DNA of 64,000 nt from Schaedlerella glycyrrhizinilytica_A (GTDB taxonomy: Bacteria; Bacillota; Clostridia; Lachnospirales; Lachnospiraceae), in assembly GCF_042852765.1 (NCBI RefSeq), contig NZ_AP031414.1. The stretch is one strand, 5' to 3'. The notes below the pieces were generated by a model. The model saw only the letters and a list, made by a program, of their open reading frames with translations, searched no databases and was not told where the DNA came from. The position numbers were made by a program, and so were the translations under genes. This document shows, in pieces, positions 35,917-44,164 of this stretch; positions within the stretch are counted from its first letter, which is position 1, and each line of letters starts with the position of its first letter.

Positions 35917-36301
35917 TTTCTATATTTCCTCCTGTCTTTTGCTTCTGCATTAAATGAATGGCAAATCCTCCGATTTCCTGTTCCGCATATAAAACAAGTA
36001 TTCTGCCATCCGGAAGATATTTTGCAGTTTCATTTAAAAAACGAAATCCTCTTTTCTCCAGATATTCTCGTGCTCCCGGCAAATCCTCCGTTTCCAGTGC
36101 GATATGTCCATGTTTTCCACGCCCCGGCTTTTTCATCCATTCAATCTGTGTTCCCGTAAAGCAGGCATCTCCGCTCTCTTTTTCTATATTTTTCTTTAAA
36201 TCAAACAGTTCCGCAAACTGTTCTGCACACTGAGCAGCGCAAATTTCATCCGGCAAATTTACACCGATATGCGCAATTTGAAAATCTGGAACAAAATCCA
36301 T
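35897..36301 (-). CDS. VOC superfamily (glyoxalase-like) protein
   Basis: A 134-residue protein with the beta-alpha-beta-beta-beta repeats of the vicinal oxygen chelate fold: IAHIGVNLPDE at the start, GKHGHIALETEDLPGAREYLEKRGFRF in the middle and a hydrophobic GGFAIHLMQ end. His11 and His85-like residues plus acidic positions could bind a metal. VOC domains occur as partners of KDG/KDPG aldolase-type pathways, but no aldolase is seen here. It lies between livF (4 bases) and the dehydratase (overlapping by 20 bases). Function unknown. Confidence 0.72.
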   Translation of the reverse strand: MDFVPDFQIAHIGVNLPDEICAAQCAEQFAELFDLKKNIEKESGDACFTGTQIEWMKKPGRGKHGHIALETEDLPGAREYLEKRGFRFLNETAKYLPDGRILVLYAEQEIGGFAIHLMQKQKTGGNIENDTRME

Positions 36302-36305
36302 TTTA

Positions 36306-37013
36306 TCACCCTCCTAAATACGCTTTTCTTATAGCGTCTGAGCAAAGCAGCTCCTCTCCGGAACCAGACAGATTGATTTTTCCATTTTCCAAAACATACG
36401 CATAATCACAAATTCCTAGTGCCTTTCTTGCATTTTGCTCTACCAGAAGAACTGTAATTCCGGAATCCCGAATTTGTTTGATCAGATCATAAATCTGATT
36501 TACAATAATTGGCGCAAGTCCCATGGAGGGTTCATCAAGTAAAAGTATCTTTGGTCGGCTCATCAATCCTCTTGCCACTGCAAGCATCTGCTGCTCTCCA
36601 CCTGACAACGTTCCTGCAAACTGATTTTTCCTCTGTTCCAAAATCGGAAAACGATCATACTGTTCTTTTAAATCTTCCTCCAGCCTTTTCCCTTTGAACA
36701 AATATCCGCCTACCAGTAAATTATCCTGAATTGTCAGACCAGAAAAACACTTTCTTCCTTCCGGTACATGCACGACACCTTTTCCAACAATTTTACTTGG
36801 TTTTTTAGGCAGCACTTCTCCCTCAAATTCGACTCCTCCGGATTTTGGCTTTACCAATCCTGAAATCGTACGCAATAATGTACTTTTTCCGGCTCCATTC
36901 GCACCAATGATCGATACAATCTGTCCTTTTTTAACTTCGACGGAGACGCCCCGCAGTGCTTCGATGTGACCATAGCTCACATAAAGGTCAGATACTTTCA
37001 GCATTGTTTCCAT
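36306..37013 (-). CDS. livF: LIV-type ABC transporter ATPase (LivF-like)
   Basis: A 235-residue ATPase of the branched-chain amino acid (HAAT) transporter family. Walker A GANGAGKST, LSGGEQQML, LLLDEPSMGLAP and the LVEQNARKAL switch region are intact. It pairs with LivG two bases upstream. Although the family is named for leucine, isoleucine and valine, members also carry urea, aromatic acids, short amides and other compounds; the catabolic neighbours suggest a non-amino-acid substrate. Confidence 0.92.
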   Translation of the reverse strand: METMLKVSDLYVSYGHIEALRGVSVEVKKGQIVSIIGANGAGKSTLLRTISGLVKPKSGGVEFEGEVLPKKPSKIVGKGVVHVPEGRKCFSGLTIQDNLLVGGYLFKGKRLEEDLKEQYDRFPILEQRKNQFAGTLSGGEQQMLAVARGLMSRPKILLLDEPSMGLAPIIVNQIYDLIKQIRDSGITVLLVEQNARKALGICDYAYVLENGKINLSGSGEELLCSDAIRKAYLGG

Positions 37014-37015
37014 CT

Positions 37016-37780
37016 TTATTCCTCCTTACCCAGATAGGCTTCGATCACCGCAGGATTGTGCTGAACTTCTTCCGGGGTTCCTACTGCAATCGTCTCTCCA
37101 AAATTCTGAACATGAATCACATGTGAAATACTCATCACCAGTTCCAGACGATGTTCAATCAACATGATTCCAAATCCCAGTTCTTTCGAAATCCGTTGGA
37201 TCAGTTCTGTCAGCTCTGCAACTTCTGTCGGATTCAATCCTGCTGCCGGTTCATCCAGTAATAAAATTTTAGGTTCACACATCAGTGCGCGTGCAATTTC
37301 AATTCGTCTCTGCATTCCATATGACAGATTTTCCGGTTTTTCTGTCAAATACTCTGCCATCCCAACAATATCCAGGTATTTTTTACATAATTCCCGTCCT
37401 CTTTTCTCTTCCCGCTTTCTTCCCGGTGTAGGAAGCAATCCCCCCAGAATGGAATAACTGCTTCTCGGGTCGAAAGCACACATTACATTTTCTTCCACCG
37501 TCAAACCTTTAAACAAACGGATATTCTGAAATGTCCTTCCCATTCCAAGATGTGTGATCTTATACTGTTCCATCTTTGTAATATCCTGTCCATTCAGAAA
37601 TACACTTCCCTCATCCGCAGTATATACTCCGGAAATCGTATTAAAAATCGTTGTTTTTCCGACTCCATTTGGTCCGATGATCCCATGAATCTCACCTGCA
37701 TTCACTTCGATCGAGAAATTCTGAATGGCTTTTACTCCGCCAAAACTTTTATAGATGTTTTTTACTTCCAGCAATGCCAT
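37016..37780 (-). CDS. livG: LIV-type ABC transporter ATPase (LivG-like)
   Basis: A 254-residue ATPase with Walker A GPNGVGKTT, the LivG-specific RTFQNIRLFKGLTVEENV stretch, LSYGMQRRIEIARAL and LLLDEPAAGLNP. It forms the ATPase pair with LivF, and its start directly abuts the livM stop. Confidence 0.93.
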   Translation of the reverse strand: MALLEVKNIYKSFGGVKAIQNFSIEVNAGEIHGIIGPNGVGKTTIFNTISGVYTADEGSVFLNGQDITKMEQYKITHLGMGRTFQNIRLFKGLTVEENVMCAFDPRSSYSILGGLLPTPGRKREEKRGRELCKKYLDIVGMAEYLTEKPENLSYGMQRRIEIARALMCEPKILLLDEPAAGLNPTEVAELTELIQRISKELGFGIMLIEHRLELVMSISHVIHVQNFGETIAVGTPEEVQHNPAVIEAYLGKEE

Positions 37781-38656
37781 TTAGCGTTCCTCCTTCTTAT
37801 TTTTCCTGCCGATCCTGCGAATAGATTTTTTAATATTTCCAATTGTCAGTTCCCATTCGCCCAACAGTCCTGACGGCTTAAAATTAATGATCAAAATTAC
37901 AAGAACTGCGTAGATCACATAACGGTAATTCTGCAGATCTCTCAAAAACTGTGGGAGTGCGCTTAATATGAATGCTCCCAAAGTAGAGCCCGTCAAACTG
38001 TTTACTCCTCCGAAAAATACCATAATGACCCAATCCGCACTCTTCTTCCATCCAAATCCACTTGGATCCACATAAGACATATAAAAAGAATAAAGACAAC
38101 CGGAATAGGAAGTCAGAGCAACACTCAAAATAAAAGCAATCATTTTAATTTTTGTCACATTGATTCCCATTGCTTTTGCAGCCAGTTCATCTCCCCGTAA
38201 TGCAATACACTGTCTTCCATATTTACTTGTTTTAAAAAACGCAACCAATGCGATTGCTGCAACTGCCGAAATCGTCGCTACTTCCAGCCCAATACATCTT
38301 GGTATCCCTGTAAGACCTGACGCGCCGCCGGTCAATGTTGTCATACGGTTCAGCAATGCCGCGATCGCCTCTCCAAATCCAAGTGTCACAAGAGAAATAT
38401 AATCCCGTCTTAACCGTACAACCGGATAGCCGATCAAATATCCCACTACCATTGCAAGGACAACTGCAATCAGGATCGCCACCGGTACCGGTATTCCCGC
38501 TTTAATCACAAGAAGTCCTGATGCATAAGATCCAATCGCCATGAATGCAGCCTGCCCAAGACTGAACATTCCGGTAAGACCCGTTAGCACATATACGCCG
38601 CAAACAGCAATTACCGTAATAAAAGCCTGCGTTAAAATATTTTGTAATAATGCCAT
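37781..38656 (-). CDS. livM: LIV-type ABC transporter permease (LivM-like)
   Basis: A 291-residue inner-membrane permease. The family motifs GLTGMFSLGQAAFMAIGSYASG at the start and GYLIGYPVVRLRRDYISLVTLGFGEA, followed by KIKMIAFILSVALTSYSGCLYSFYMSYVDP, are clear. It forms the heterodimeric channel with LivH, encoded 12 bases upstream. Confidence 0.93.
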   Translation of the reverse strand: MALLQNILTQAFITVIAVCGVYVLTGLTGMFSLGQAAFMAIGSYASGLLVIKAGIPVPVAILIAVVLAMVVGYLIGYPVVRLRRDYISLVTLGFGEAIAALLNRMTTLTGGASGLTGIPRCIGLEVATISAVAAIALVAFFKTSKYGRQCIALRGDELAAKAMGINVTKIKMIAFILSVALTSYSGCLYSFYMSYVDPSGFGWKKSADWVIMVFFGGVNSLTGSTLGAFILSALPQFLRDLQNYRYVIYAVLVILIINFKPSGLLGEWELTIGNIKKSIRRIGRKNKKEER

Positions 38657-38668
38657 TTTCGTTCCTCC

Positions 38669-39541
38669 TTATGCCTTTTCCTGAACATTACTTCCGGCAA
38701 TTCCACGTGGGCGGAGCAATAAGAATACCAACATGATTGCAAATGTAGCAATTGTTGAATATCCCGATCCCATAATGCTCAGCAGCAATGTTTCCACAAG
38801 TCCCAACAAAACGGCTCCGATCACTGCGCCGGTCAGGCTTCCAAGACCACCTATCACAGAAGCAATGAATCCTTTAACAACCAGACTTCCAAGAGAGGGA
38901 TATAATGTATATTTAATCCCAAGAAATACCCCTGCTAACCCAGCGATCACACCTGAAACTACAAACGTAAACTGTATAATTCTTGTAGAGTCAATTCCCA
39001 TAAGCTGCGCAGTATCCCGATCAAATGAAACTGCACGCAGTGCACGTCCTATTCTTGTCTTCTGAATCACAAAAGCCAGGATTCCAAGTGCGACCGTACT
39101 AATGATCAACATCATTAAATCTGTGGTGGAAATAACTACTTTACCTAATTCTACCGTCGATTTTTCAAAAAACTGAGGGTAATTAAAAAAGTTAGATCCT
39201 ACCTTTATTGTTACAAGACCTTCATATAACGTCCCAAGGGTAATGGAAGATACAAAAAAATATGTTGCAGATGAATGATTTTTTAAAATACGCCGAAATC
39301 CGATAAATTCACCGCAAAATGCTACCAAGCCTCCGGCAAGCGCGCCGATGATCAACGTCGGAACAATCCCGTATCCTTTCGCCGAAACGAGGAAATATGC
39401 TACAAATGCTGCGACTGTCATCGTTGCACCGTGTGAAAAATTTGAAAACTTTAATACATTAAATATTAATGCAAATCCAGTCGCTATCAACGCATATACA
39501 GCCCCTGTTGCCAAACCATTAATAAGTACCTGAATTGACAT
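38669..39541 (-). CDS. livH: LIV-type ABC transporter permease (LivH-like)
   Basis: A 290-residue permease beginning MSIQVLINGLATGAVYALIATG, the classic LivH N-terminus; NFSHGATMTVAAFVAYF and the GLGSLTGAVIGAVLLGLVETL region follow. The start at 39541 is chosen because GGAG lies 10 bases before it; a longer frame from 39589 would include charged residues encoded by the intergenic hairpin. Just upstream is a perfect 15-bp hairpin that may set its expression relative to the binding protein. Confidence 0.93.
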   Translation of the reverse strand: MSIQVLINGLATGAVYALIATGFALIFNVLKFSNFSHGATMTVAAFVAYFLVSAKGYGIVPTLIIGALAGGLVAFCGEFIGFRRILKNHSSATYFFVSSITLGTLYEGLVTIKVGSNFFNYPQFFEKSTVELGKVVISTTDLMMLIISTVALGILAFVIQKTRIGRALRAVSFDRDTAQLMGIDSTRIIQFTFVVSGVIAGLAGVFLGIKYTLYPSLGSLVVKGFIASVIGGLGSLTGAVIGAVLLGLVETLLLSIMGSGYSTIATFAIMLVFLLLRPRGIAGSNVQEKA

Positions 39542-39576
39542 CCGAATTTTCTCCTTTCCTTTTCGCTCTTTTATAA

Positions 39577-39610
39577 TCATGGCTCCCAATTATAAAATTG
39601 GGAGCCATGA
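39577..39610 (-). promoter_or_regulatory. Intercistronic hairpin between the binding protein and livH genes
   Basis: A perfect 15-bp stem (39577-39591 with 39596-39610) and a 4-base loop, without a strong U-run. This placement fits a partial terminator or an mRNA stabiliser that raises the amount of binding protein over permease. Confidence 0.65.
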
Positions 39611-39634
39611 TTTTCACCGCTATGCCAAATCAGA

Positions 39635-40816
39635 TCAGATTCCAAATTCTCCCAGCATAACCGGTGTCTGATTGTCATATGTATACATGAACATAGACAT
39701 ATCTTTAGGCATATGTGTCTCCGGATCCATTGTGATCGTACCTGTTAATCCTTTGTATCCATTTACATTTGCAATTGTATCGCGAAGTGCATCCGCATCT
39801 TCTAATCCTGCTTCTTCAATACATTCTTTGGCAATCATCACAACGTCATATCCAAGGAAATACTTATTTACTGCGCTCACATCATCCGCTACTTCATCTG
39901 ACATTTCAATTGTTGTTGGATCATCCGTATTAATATTATTGATATAATATACATTTGAACAGTCACCGCCGTATGTTGTATTAAATGCCGGTGCCGCATC
40001 CAGACCACATACTAATTTTCCTTCGTATCCGAGCTCGTCGGCAGCCGTTTTGATCGCTACCAGTTGCTGTGTATAATTCGGACAATAGATCGCGTCTACA
40101 CCTGCTGAAACCAATGGTTCCAGAAGAGTTTTATAATCAGCATCCGCTGCACCATACGCAACGATCAGATTTTCATCTACAGTAATATCATTTGCTTTCA
40201 GTTCATCCAAAAACGGATCCAAAAGGGAAACGGAATAAGAATTTTCCTGATTGTAAAGCACACCAAATGTTTTCAGTTCATTCTCCAGTGCAAATGCCGC
40301 CATAATCTGTCCCTGTGAAGTTGCACTTGGTTGGAAACAGAACATATTCTTATATGGGCTTCCATCTTCTTTCAACTGACATGTCGGATCGAGAGCAAAT
40401 CCCATGACCGGAGTATCATATGATTCAGAAGTTTCTTTAATTGCATTCGCAATATTTGCAACCGGAGGTCCTACCACCAATGAAACCTCGTCTACGGTAA
40501 CTGCTGTAATATACGCATTTACAGCCTCCGTAACATCCCCTTTTGTATCATACGTTTTTAATACAACATCTTTTCCATCAATACCACCATTCTCATTAAT
40601 CTCATCTACCGCTGCCTGCGCACCTTTTTGTACAGAGATTCCAAGTCCTGATGTACTTCCCGTAATATCTTGGAGACATCCGATCACAATTTCATCTCCA
40701 GATGTTTCTTTTCCTCCTCCACTGTCTTCCTTTGTTTCCCCTGAATCACTGCCACATGCAGCTAATGAAAATGTCATTGCCATTGTCATAAGAATTGCTA
40801 ATAACTTCTTCTTCAT
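39635..40816 (-). CDS. LIV-type ABC transporter substrate-binding lipoprotein
   Basis: A 393-residue binding protein. A lipoprotein signal (MKKKLLAILMTMAMTFSLAAC, cleavage before Cys21) and a Gly/Ser/Glu-rich linker precede a type I periplasmic-binding fold: IVIGCLQDITGSTSGLGISVQKGA, FALENELKTFGVLYNQENSYSVS, DAIYCPNYTQQLVAIKTAADELGY. The start at 40816 follows GGAG by 8 bases. The ligand probably determines the substrate of the whole island. It has the best promoter of the island, bracketed by two LacI/cre-type palindromes. Confidence 0.92.
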   Translation of the reverse strand: MKKKLLAILMTMAMTFSLAACGSDSGETKEDSGGGKETSGDEIVIGCLQDITGSTSGLGISVQKGAQAAVDEINENGGIDGKDVVLKTYDTKGDVTEAVNAYITAVTVDEVSLVVGPPVANIANAIKETSESYDTPVMGFALDPTCQLKEDGSPYKNMFCFQPSATSQGQIMAAFALENELKTFGVLYNQENSYSVSLLDPFLDELKANDITVDENLIVAYGAADADYKTLLEPLVSAGVDAIYCPNYTQQLVAIKTAADELGYEGKLVCGLDAAPAFNTTYGGDCSNVYYINNINTDDPTTIEMSDEVADDVSAVNKYFLGYDVVMIAKECIEEAGLEDADALRDTIANVNGYKGLTGTITMDPETHMPKDMSMFMYTYDNQTPVMLGEFGI

Positions 40817-40857
40817 ACTTCTTCTCCTTTTCACAACACTTTCAACACAGTTTTATT

Positions 40858-40871
40858 TGCAAACGTTTGCA
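40858..40871. promoter_or_regulatory. LacI/cre-type operator, downstream site
   Basis: A perfect 14-bp palindrome TGCAAACGTTTGCA, between the -10 box and the binding-protein start codon. The form fits LacI-family operators and is also close to a CcpA cre site. Confidence 0.75.
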
Positions 40872-40923
40872 TACAAACACAAAAAAAATATAACTTACAT
40901 TTTTGTGTTTTTTGTATATTTAA

Positions 40924-40952
40924 ATATTATTCTATATGCTTTTTATTGTCAA
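40924..40952 (-). promoter_or_regulatory. Main promoter of the LIV/catabolic operon
   Basis: Minus strand TTGACA (40947-40952) and TAATAT (40924-40929) with a 17-base spacer, about 105 bases before the binding-protein start. Confidence 0.8.
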
Positions 40953-40992
40953 TATTGACTTTTATTTTTGGTAATTCCAACAATTTTACTTA

Positions 40993-41006
40993 TGCAAACG
41001 TTTGTA
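40993..41006. promoter_or_regulatory. LacI/cre-type operator, upstream site
   Basis: TGCAAACGTTTGTA, one mismatch from the downstream palindrome, about 40 bases upstream of the -35 box; the two centres are 135 bases apart. Confidence 0.7.
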
Positions 41007-41090
41007 TATAGAATCATTTTTTGTTAATTTTTTACTAATCATATAATTTTTTTCTTATGAACTTTTCCGATTTTAAATTTCTGAAAATAA

Positions 41091-41113
41091 AAAACGCCCA
41101 AATGGACGTTTTT
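41091..41113 (-). terminator. Terminator after the Old Yellow Enzyme-like gene
   Basis: Minus strand AAAACGTCCA-TT-TGGGCGTTTT (one mismatch) followed by more T residues, directly after the stop at 41119. Confidence 0.8.
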
Positions 41114-41118
41114 CATTT

Positions 41119-42474
41119 TCAGACTAAACCGGACAGATTCGATTTATCACTTTCTTTTTGATATTCCTTATAAAATGGTAAATATACTTCTGTATCCCGG
41201 ATTACACATCCTGTCGGCTTGCCGCCGCGGATCAGATCACCACATTTTCCACAAGTAATGCAGGTTTTTTTGAGATCCATTCGTCCCTCTTTGATAATTT
41301 GATTTGCAAAATCCGGATTTGCAAACGACATTCTTCCGAATAACATTCCATCACACAGCCCTTCTTCTACCGCACCCGCTGTATAAAGATCTGCATATTG
41401 CCGCAAATAAGAGGGGGCTGATGCATAGATTTTCAGATTTGGAACAGATCTTTTTACAAGACCGATTCCATTGATCATGCGCGAAATCCCTTCCAGCGGA
41501 TGTTCATCCGGAATATACTTTCCGATATCAAACGGTCTCGTCACATGCGCGCTTACATAAGGATTTCCCATAGTCAGATTAATCATAGAAAGATGCAATT
41601 CTTCTGAAAGTTTTTTCACTAATTCCACCGCTTCTTCCAAATGCGGGGTAAGTCCCTCTCCTTCTTTTACCCCAAATCCATATGGATACGCAAAACCGTC
41701 ATAAATCCCGATGCGCGCAGTAACAAGAAATTGTTCATCTTCATATACTTTTGCCGCTTTGATCCCATTTCTCAAAAGACGAGTACGATTTTCCAGACTT
41801 CCTCCGTATGCCCCGGGACGGTTATATGCAGACAACAGTTCCGCCAGAAGATACCCATGACATGATTTAACATCAATCGCATCAAATCCTGCTTCTTTTG
41901 CCAGTTTTGCCGCTTCACCAAACTTTTCTTCCAGGGATTTCAAATAATCATCACTTACGATACAAGAATCATCTGCTTTTCTAAGTTTTTCATACTCCGG
42001 ATGACGATATGCGATAAGCGGAGCAGGTTTATTCCCCGGATTTGAATACCGCCCGCTGTGATTTGCCTGCATAACTAAATATGGAATATATCCATTCGCC
42101 CGATAACCTGCCTCTTTAACCTCAGCTGTAAACTTTTTATAAGCCTCCAAATTTTCTTTTGTCAGCATCAATTGGTGTGATCCGGAACATCCCTCCGGAA
42201 CAATCGAGATTGCCTCAAACCAAATCAGAGCACTTCCGCCGATCGCATCTCGAATATAACGGCGCTTTGTCAGTTCCGACGGGGAACCATCCGGCAGCGC
42301 ATCTGCCCCCTCCATCGGTGCAATACCAAGCCTGTTATTTACTGTTACATCTCCGAATTTTAATGGCTGTTTCAGCACTTTCGTATTTTCCGCAAAAGGA
42401 ATGTGTATCCTCAATTCCTCCGCTTTTTGCTTAATTTCTTCTACATTTTTATACTGAAATTTCTCATGTTTCAT
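41119..42474 (-). CDS. Old Yellow Enzyme-family NADH:flavin oxidoreductase with Fe-S cluster motif
   Basis: A 451-residue protein with an FMN-binding TIM barrel: NRLGIAPMEGADALPDGSP, GYIPYLVMQANHSGRYSNPG, FDAIDVKSCHGYLLAELLSAYNRPG and RIGIYDGF. The C-terminus has CITCGKC plus a later Cys, as in the 4Fe-4S-binding subfamily of 2,4-dienoyl-CoA and enoate reductases. It lacks their second, FAD/NAD-binding half. It should reduce an activated C=C bond or related group. It has its own terminator and stands between the LIV operon and the divergent AraC regulator. The substrate is unknown. Confidence 0.85.
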   Translation of the reverse strand: MKHEKFQYKNVEEIKQKAEELRIHIPFAENTKVLKQPLKFGDVTVNNRLGIAPMEGADALPDGSPSELTKRRYIRDAIGGSALIWFEAISIVPEGCSGSHQLMLTKENLEAYKKFTAEVKEAGYRANGYIPYLVMQANHSGRYSNPGNKPAPLIAYRHPEYEKLRKADDSCIVSDDYLKSLEEKFGEAAKLAKEAGFDAIDVKSCHGYLLAELLSAYNRPGAYGGSLENRTRLLRNGIKAAKVYEDEQFLVTARIGIYDGFAYPYGFGVKEGEGLTPHLEEAVELVKKLSEELHLSMINLTMGNPYVSAHVTRPFDIGKYIPDEHPLEGISRMINGIGLVKRSVPNLKIYASAPSYLRQYADLYTAGAVEEGLCDGMLFGRMSFANPDFANQIIKEGRMDLKKTCITCGKCGDLIRGGKPTGCVIRDTEVYLPFYKEYQKESDKSNLSGLV

Positions 42475-42640
42475 TATCCGTTCCTCCTATACAATTCCTT
42501 ATTCTTCACTTAACCTCTTTTTTTAGTTTAAGACTTTGACTTTTTTCGTAATCTCTTTTATAATTTCATATATTCTTTTATCTTTTTATACCTTTTGTTC
42601 GATAAATCAGATATTCACACAGTAGGAAATGAGGTTTTCC

Positions 42641-43516
42641 ATGAATTACACACACTTACCATCCATCAGTTGTTATTATTCAGAACGCCCTCTACCGTCT
42701 CATACCGACGCAGAAGCTCATTTTGAATATGAAATGCTTCTTATCACCGAAGGAGAAGCCACATTTTTCATCAATCATAAAAGTTATCAAATCCGAGAAA
42801 AATGCCTGGTATTCGTGAACCGTTTAGATCGTCACAGCTTGATCGTCACAAAAGAACCTTATAAACGCTATGTCACAACAATTTCAAGTGATCTTATCAT
42901 GGCTAATATTAAAGAAATGGAATTGATTTCTATTTTTATACAGCGTCCTAAGAATTTCCAGCATGTAATTCCATTAGATACTACTACTTATCATGCCCTA
43001 TTGCCGCTTTTTCAAAATCTGCAAAAAGAATACAGCAGTCGACTTCCTTTTTATGTTTCCAAAAGTATGACTTGTGTAATTTCCATTTTGATCGATCTAT
43101 ACCGTACCTGCCCACAATATTTTCCCGCGCAAACCGGTAATATTTCTTCTGCCGTAGTTCATGTACAAAAATATGTCAACGATCATTATGATGAAAAAAT
43201 CACACTTCATGAAATTGCAAATAAGCTTTTTATTAACAAACATGCCCTATCTCTCGCATTTAAAGAAATTGTAGGTATTTCATTCAAGGAATATCTTGTT
43301 TTATTTCGACTTACCGAAGCCAAAAAGCTGTTACTCTCCTCCGACTTATCAATTTCCGACATTGCAGAAAAAGTAGGTTACGTCAACGTGAACAACTTTA
43401 TCCGTATTTTTAAAGAAAAAGAAAATATTACCCCCCCTTCAATTCCGCAAACAATCTGGTTATTTGATTTGATTATAGCAAACCACGGATTTTCTTCCAG
43501 TTCCGATGAGGTTTAA
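42641..43516 (+). CDS. AraC-family regulator with a frameshift near the C-terminus
   Basis: A cupin-like N-terminal sensor domain (SERPLPSHTDAEAHFEYEMLLI) and a C-terminal pair of helix-turn-helix motifs (ITLHEIANKLFINKHALSLAFKEIVG; DLSISDIAEKVGYVNVNNFIRIFKEK). The start at 42641 is chosen because GAGG lies 6 bases before it. The AraC ending normally continues ITPxxFRK. Here a run of seven C (43431-43437) moves translation to ITPPSIPQTIW. With one C fewer the frame reads ITPLQFRKQSGYLI and stops, the expected family ending. It is divergent from the Old Yellow Enzyme-like gene and a likely regulator of it. Confidence 0.85.
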   Translation: MNYTHLPSISCYYSERPLPSHTDAEAHFEYEMLLITEGEATFFINHKSYQIREKCLVFVNRLDRHSLIVTKEPYKRYVTTISSDLIMANIKEMELISIFIQRPKNFQHVIPLDTTTYHALLPLFQNLQKEYSSRLPFYVSKSMTCVISILIDLYRTCPQYFPAQTGNISSAVVHVQKYVNDHYDEKITLHEIANKLFINKHALSLAFKEIVGISFKEYLVLFRLTEAKKLLLSSDLSISDIAEKVGYVNVNNFIRIFKEKENITPPSIPQTIWLFDLIIANHGFSSSSDEV

Positions 43517-43560
43517 AAATATACCTTTTGTTACTATCCTGTACATTTTTCACATAATAA

Positions 43561-43588
43561 AAGCACCTACCATTTCTGATAGGTGCTT
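43561..43588 (-). terminator. Hairpin terminator sharing a 19-base core with the one at 62858
   Basis: Stem AAGCACCTA/TAGGTGCTT around a 10-base loop; on the minus strand it is followed by TTATTATG. It ends the KilA-N-side transcript and lies convergently after the AraC gene. The core CACCTACCATTTCTGATAG recurs exactly at 62862-62880. Confidence 0.7.
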
Positions 43589-43717
43589 CATGATAAAATT
43601 TATATTATATTAGTCCTGCAACATTTTCAAATACATATCTAATCGGGAATTAATGCTTGTTTTACCGTCATAAACATGTAGTATCCCTCCCAACTGGCAT
43701 TTAGTATACCACTTTAT

Positions 43718-43813
43718 CGGAACAATAACAACGATAGTGGAACAACGTGAATACTTTTAACGGAACAATATACAAAGTGTCATAACGAAATAATACTTTT
43801 TGTCGGAATAACG
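43718..43813 (+). repeat. Five degenerate CGGAACAATA repeats in a gene-free stretch
   Basis: CGGAACAATA-like units start at 43718, 43738, 43761, 43786 and 43804, that is, 18-25 bases apart. The gap 43589-43924 contains no gene. Phased repeats like these resemble transposase-binding sites at the end of an insertion sequence (for example IS21 or Tn7-like), here without its genes. The assignment is tentative. Confidence 0.45.
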
Positions 43814-43924
43814 CAAACAATTATTTTTTTAATCCCTTGATTTCAAACCTTTTCAGCATATCTGCTTCTCGACTTTAGACATCAATACCACGCATTCAAC
43901 GGTATTGCCAGATTCCAACAAAAT

Positions 43925-44151
43925 TTATAGTTTCAACCTTTTTAATCTTTCTGCATATTTTCTATACCCAGCTACTGTATCTCGAAAATCTTTTTGAGCT
44001 TCTTGAGGTAAATCTTTAACAATCTAATATGTTTTATGGTTAATTCATCAAAATACCCCTGACTAAACAAATCCAAAAACGGATCTAACTCTACATTTAC
44101 CATTTCCATAGAATCATGTATATTATTTAAAAAGGAAAGTTCATATTTCAT
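43925..44151 (-). pseudogene. Small phage-type gene with a frameshift
   Basis: From an ATG at 44151 the frame reads MKYELSFLNNIHDSMEM up to DELTIKHI. It continues in another frame as IVKDLPQEAQKDFRDTVAGY and ends RLKRLKL at the stop near 43925. The 227-base length is one short of a multiple of three, so one base is missing near 44028. It begins 14 bases after the KilA-N C-terminal fragment and was probably in the same operon. No family recognised; about 75 residues if repaired. Confidence 0.55.
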
Positions 44152-44164
44152 AACTATTTACCTA

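Noticed and set aside
41119..42474. Old Yellow Enzyme-like gene as a bile-acid (BaiCD/BaiH) or 2,4-dienoyl-CoA reductase
   Set aside because: The protein lacks the C-terminal FAD/NAD half of those enzymes, and no other bai-type gene is nearby.
43561..43588. Part of a CRISPR array, because the hairpin core is repeated at 62862
   Set aside because: Only two copies, 19 kb apart, each directly after a gene and each followed by a T-run; they are terminators.
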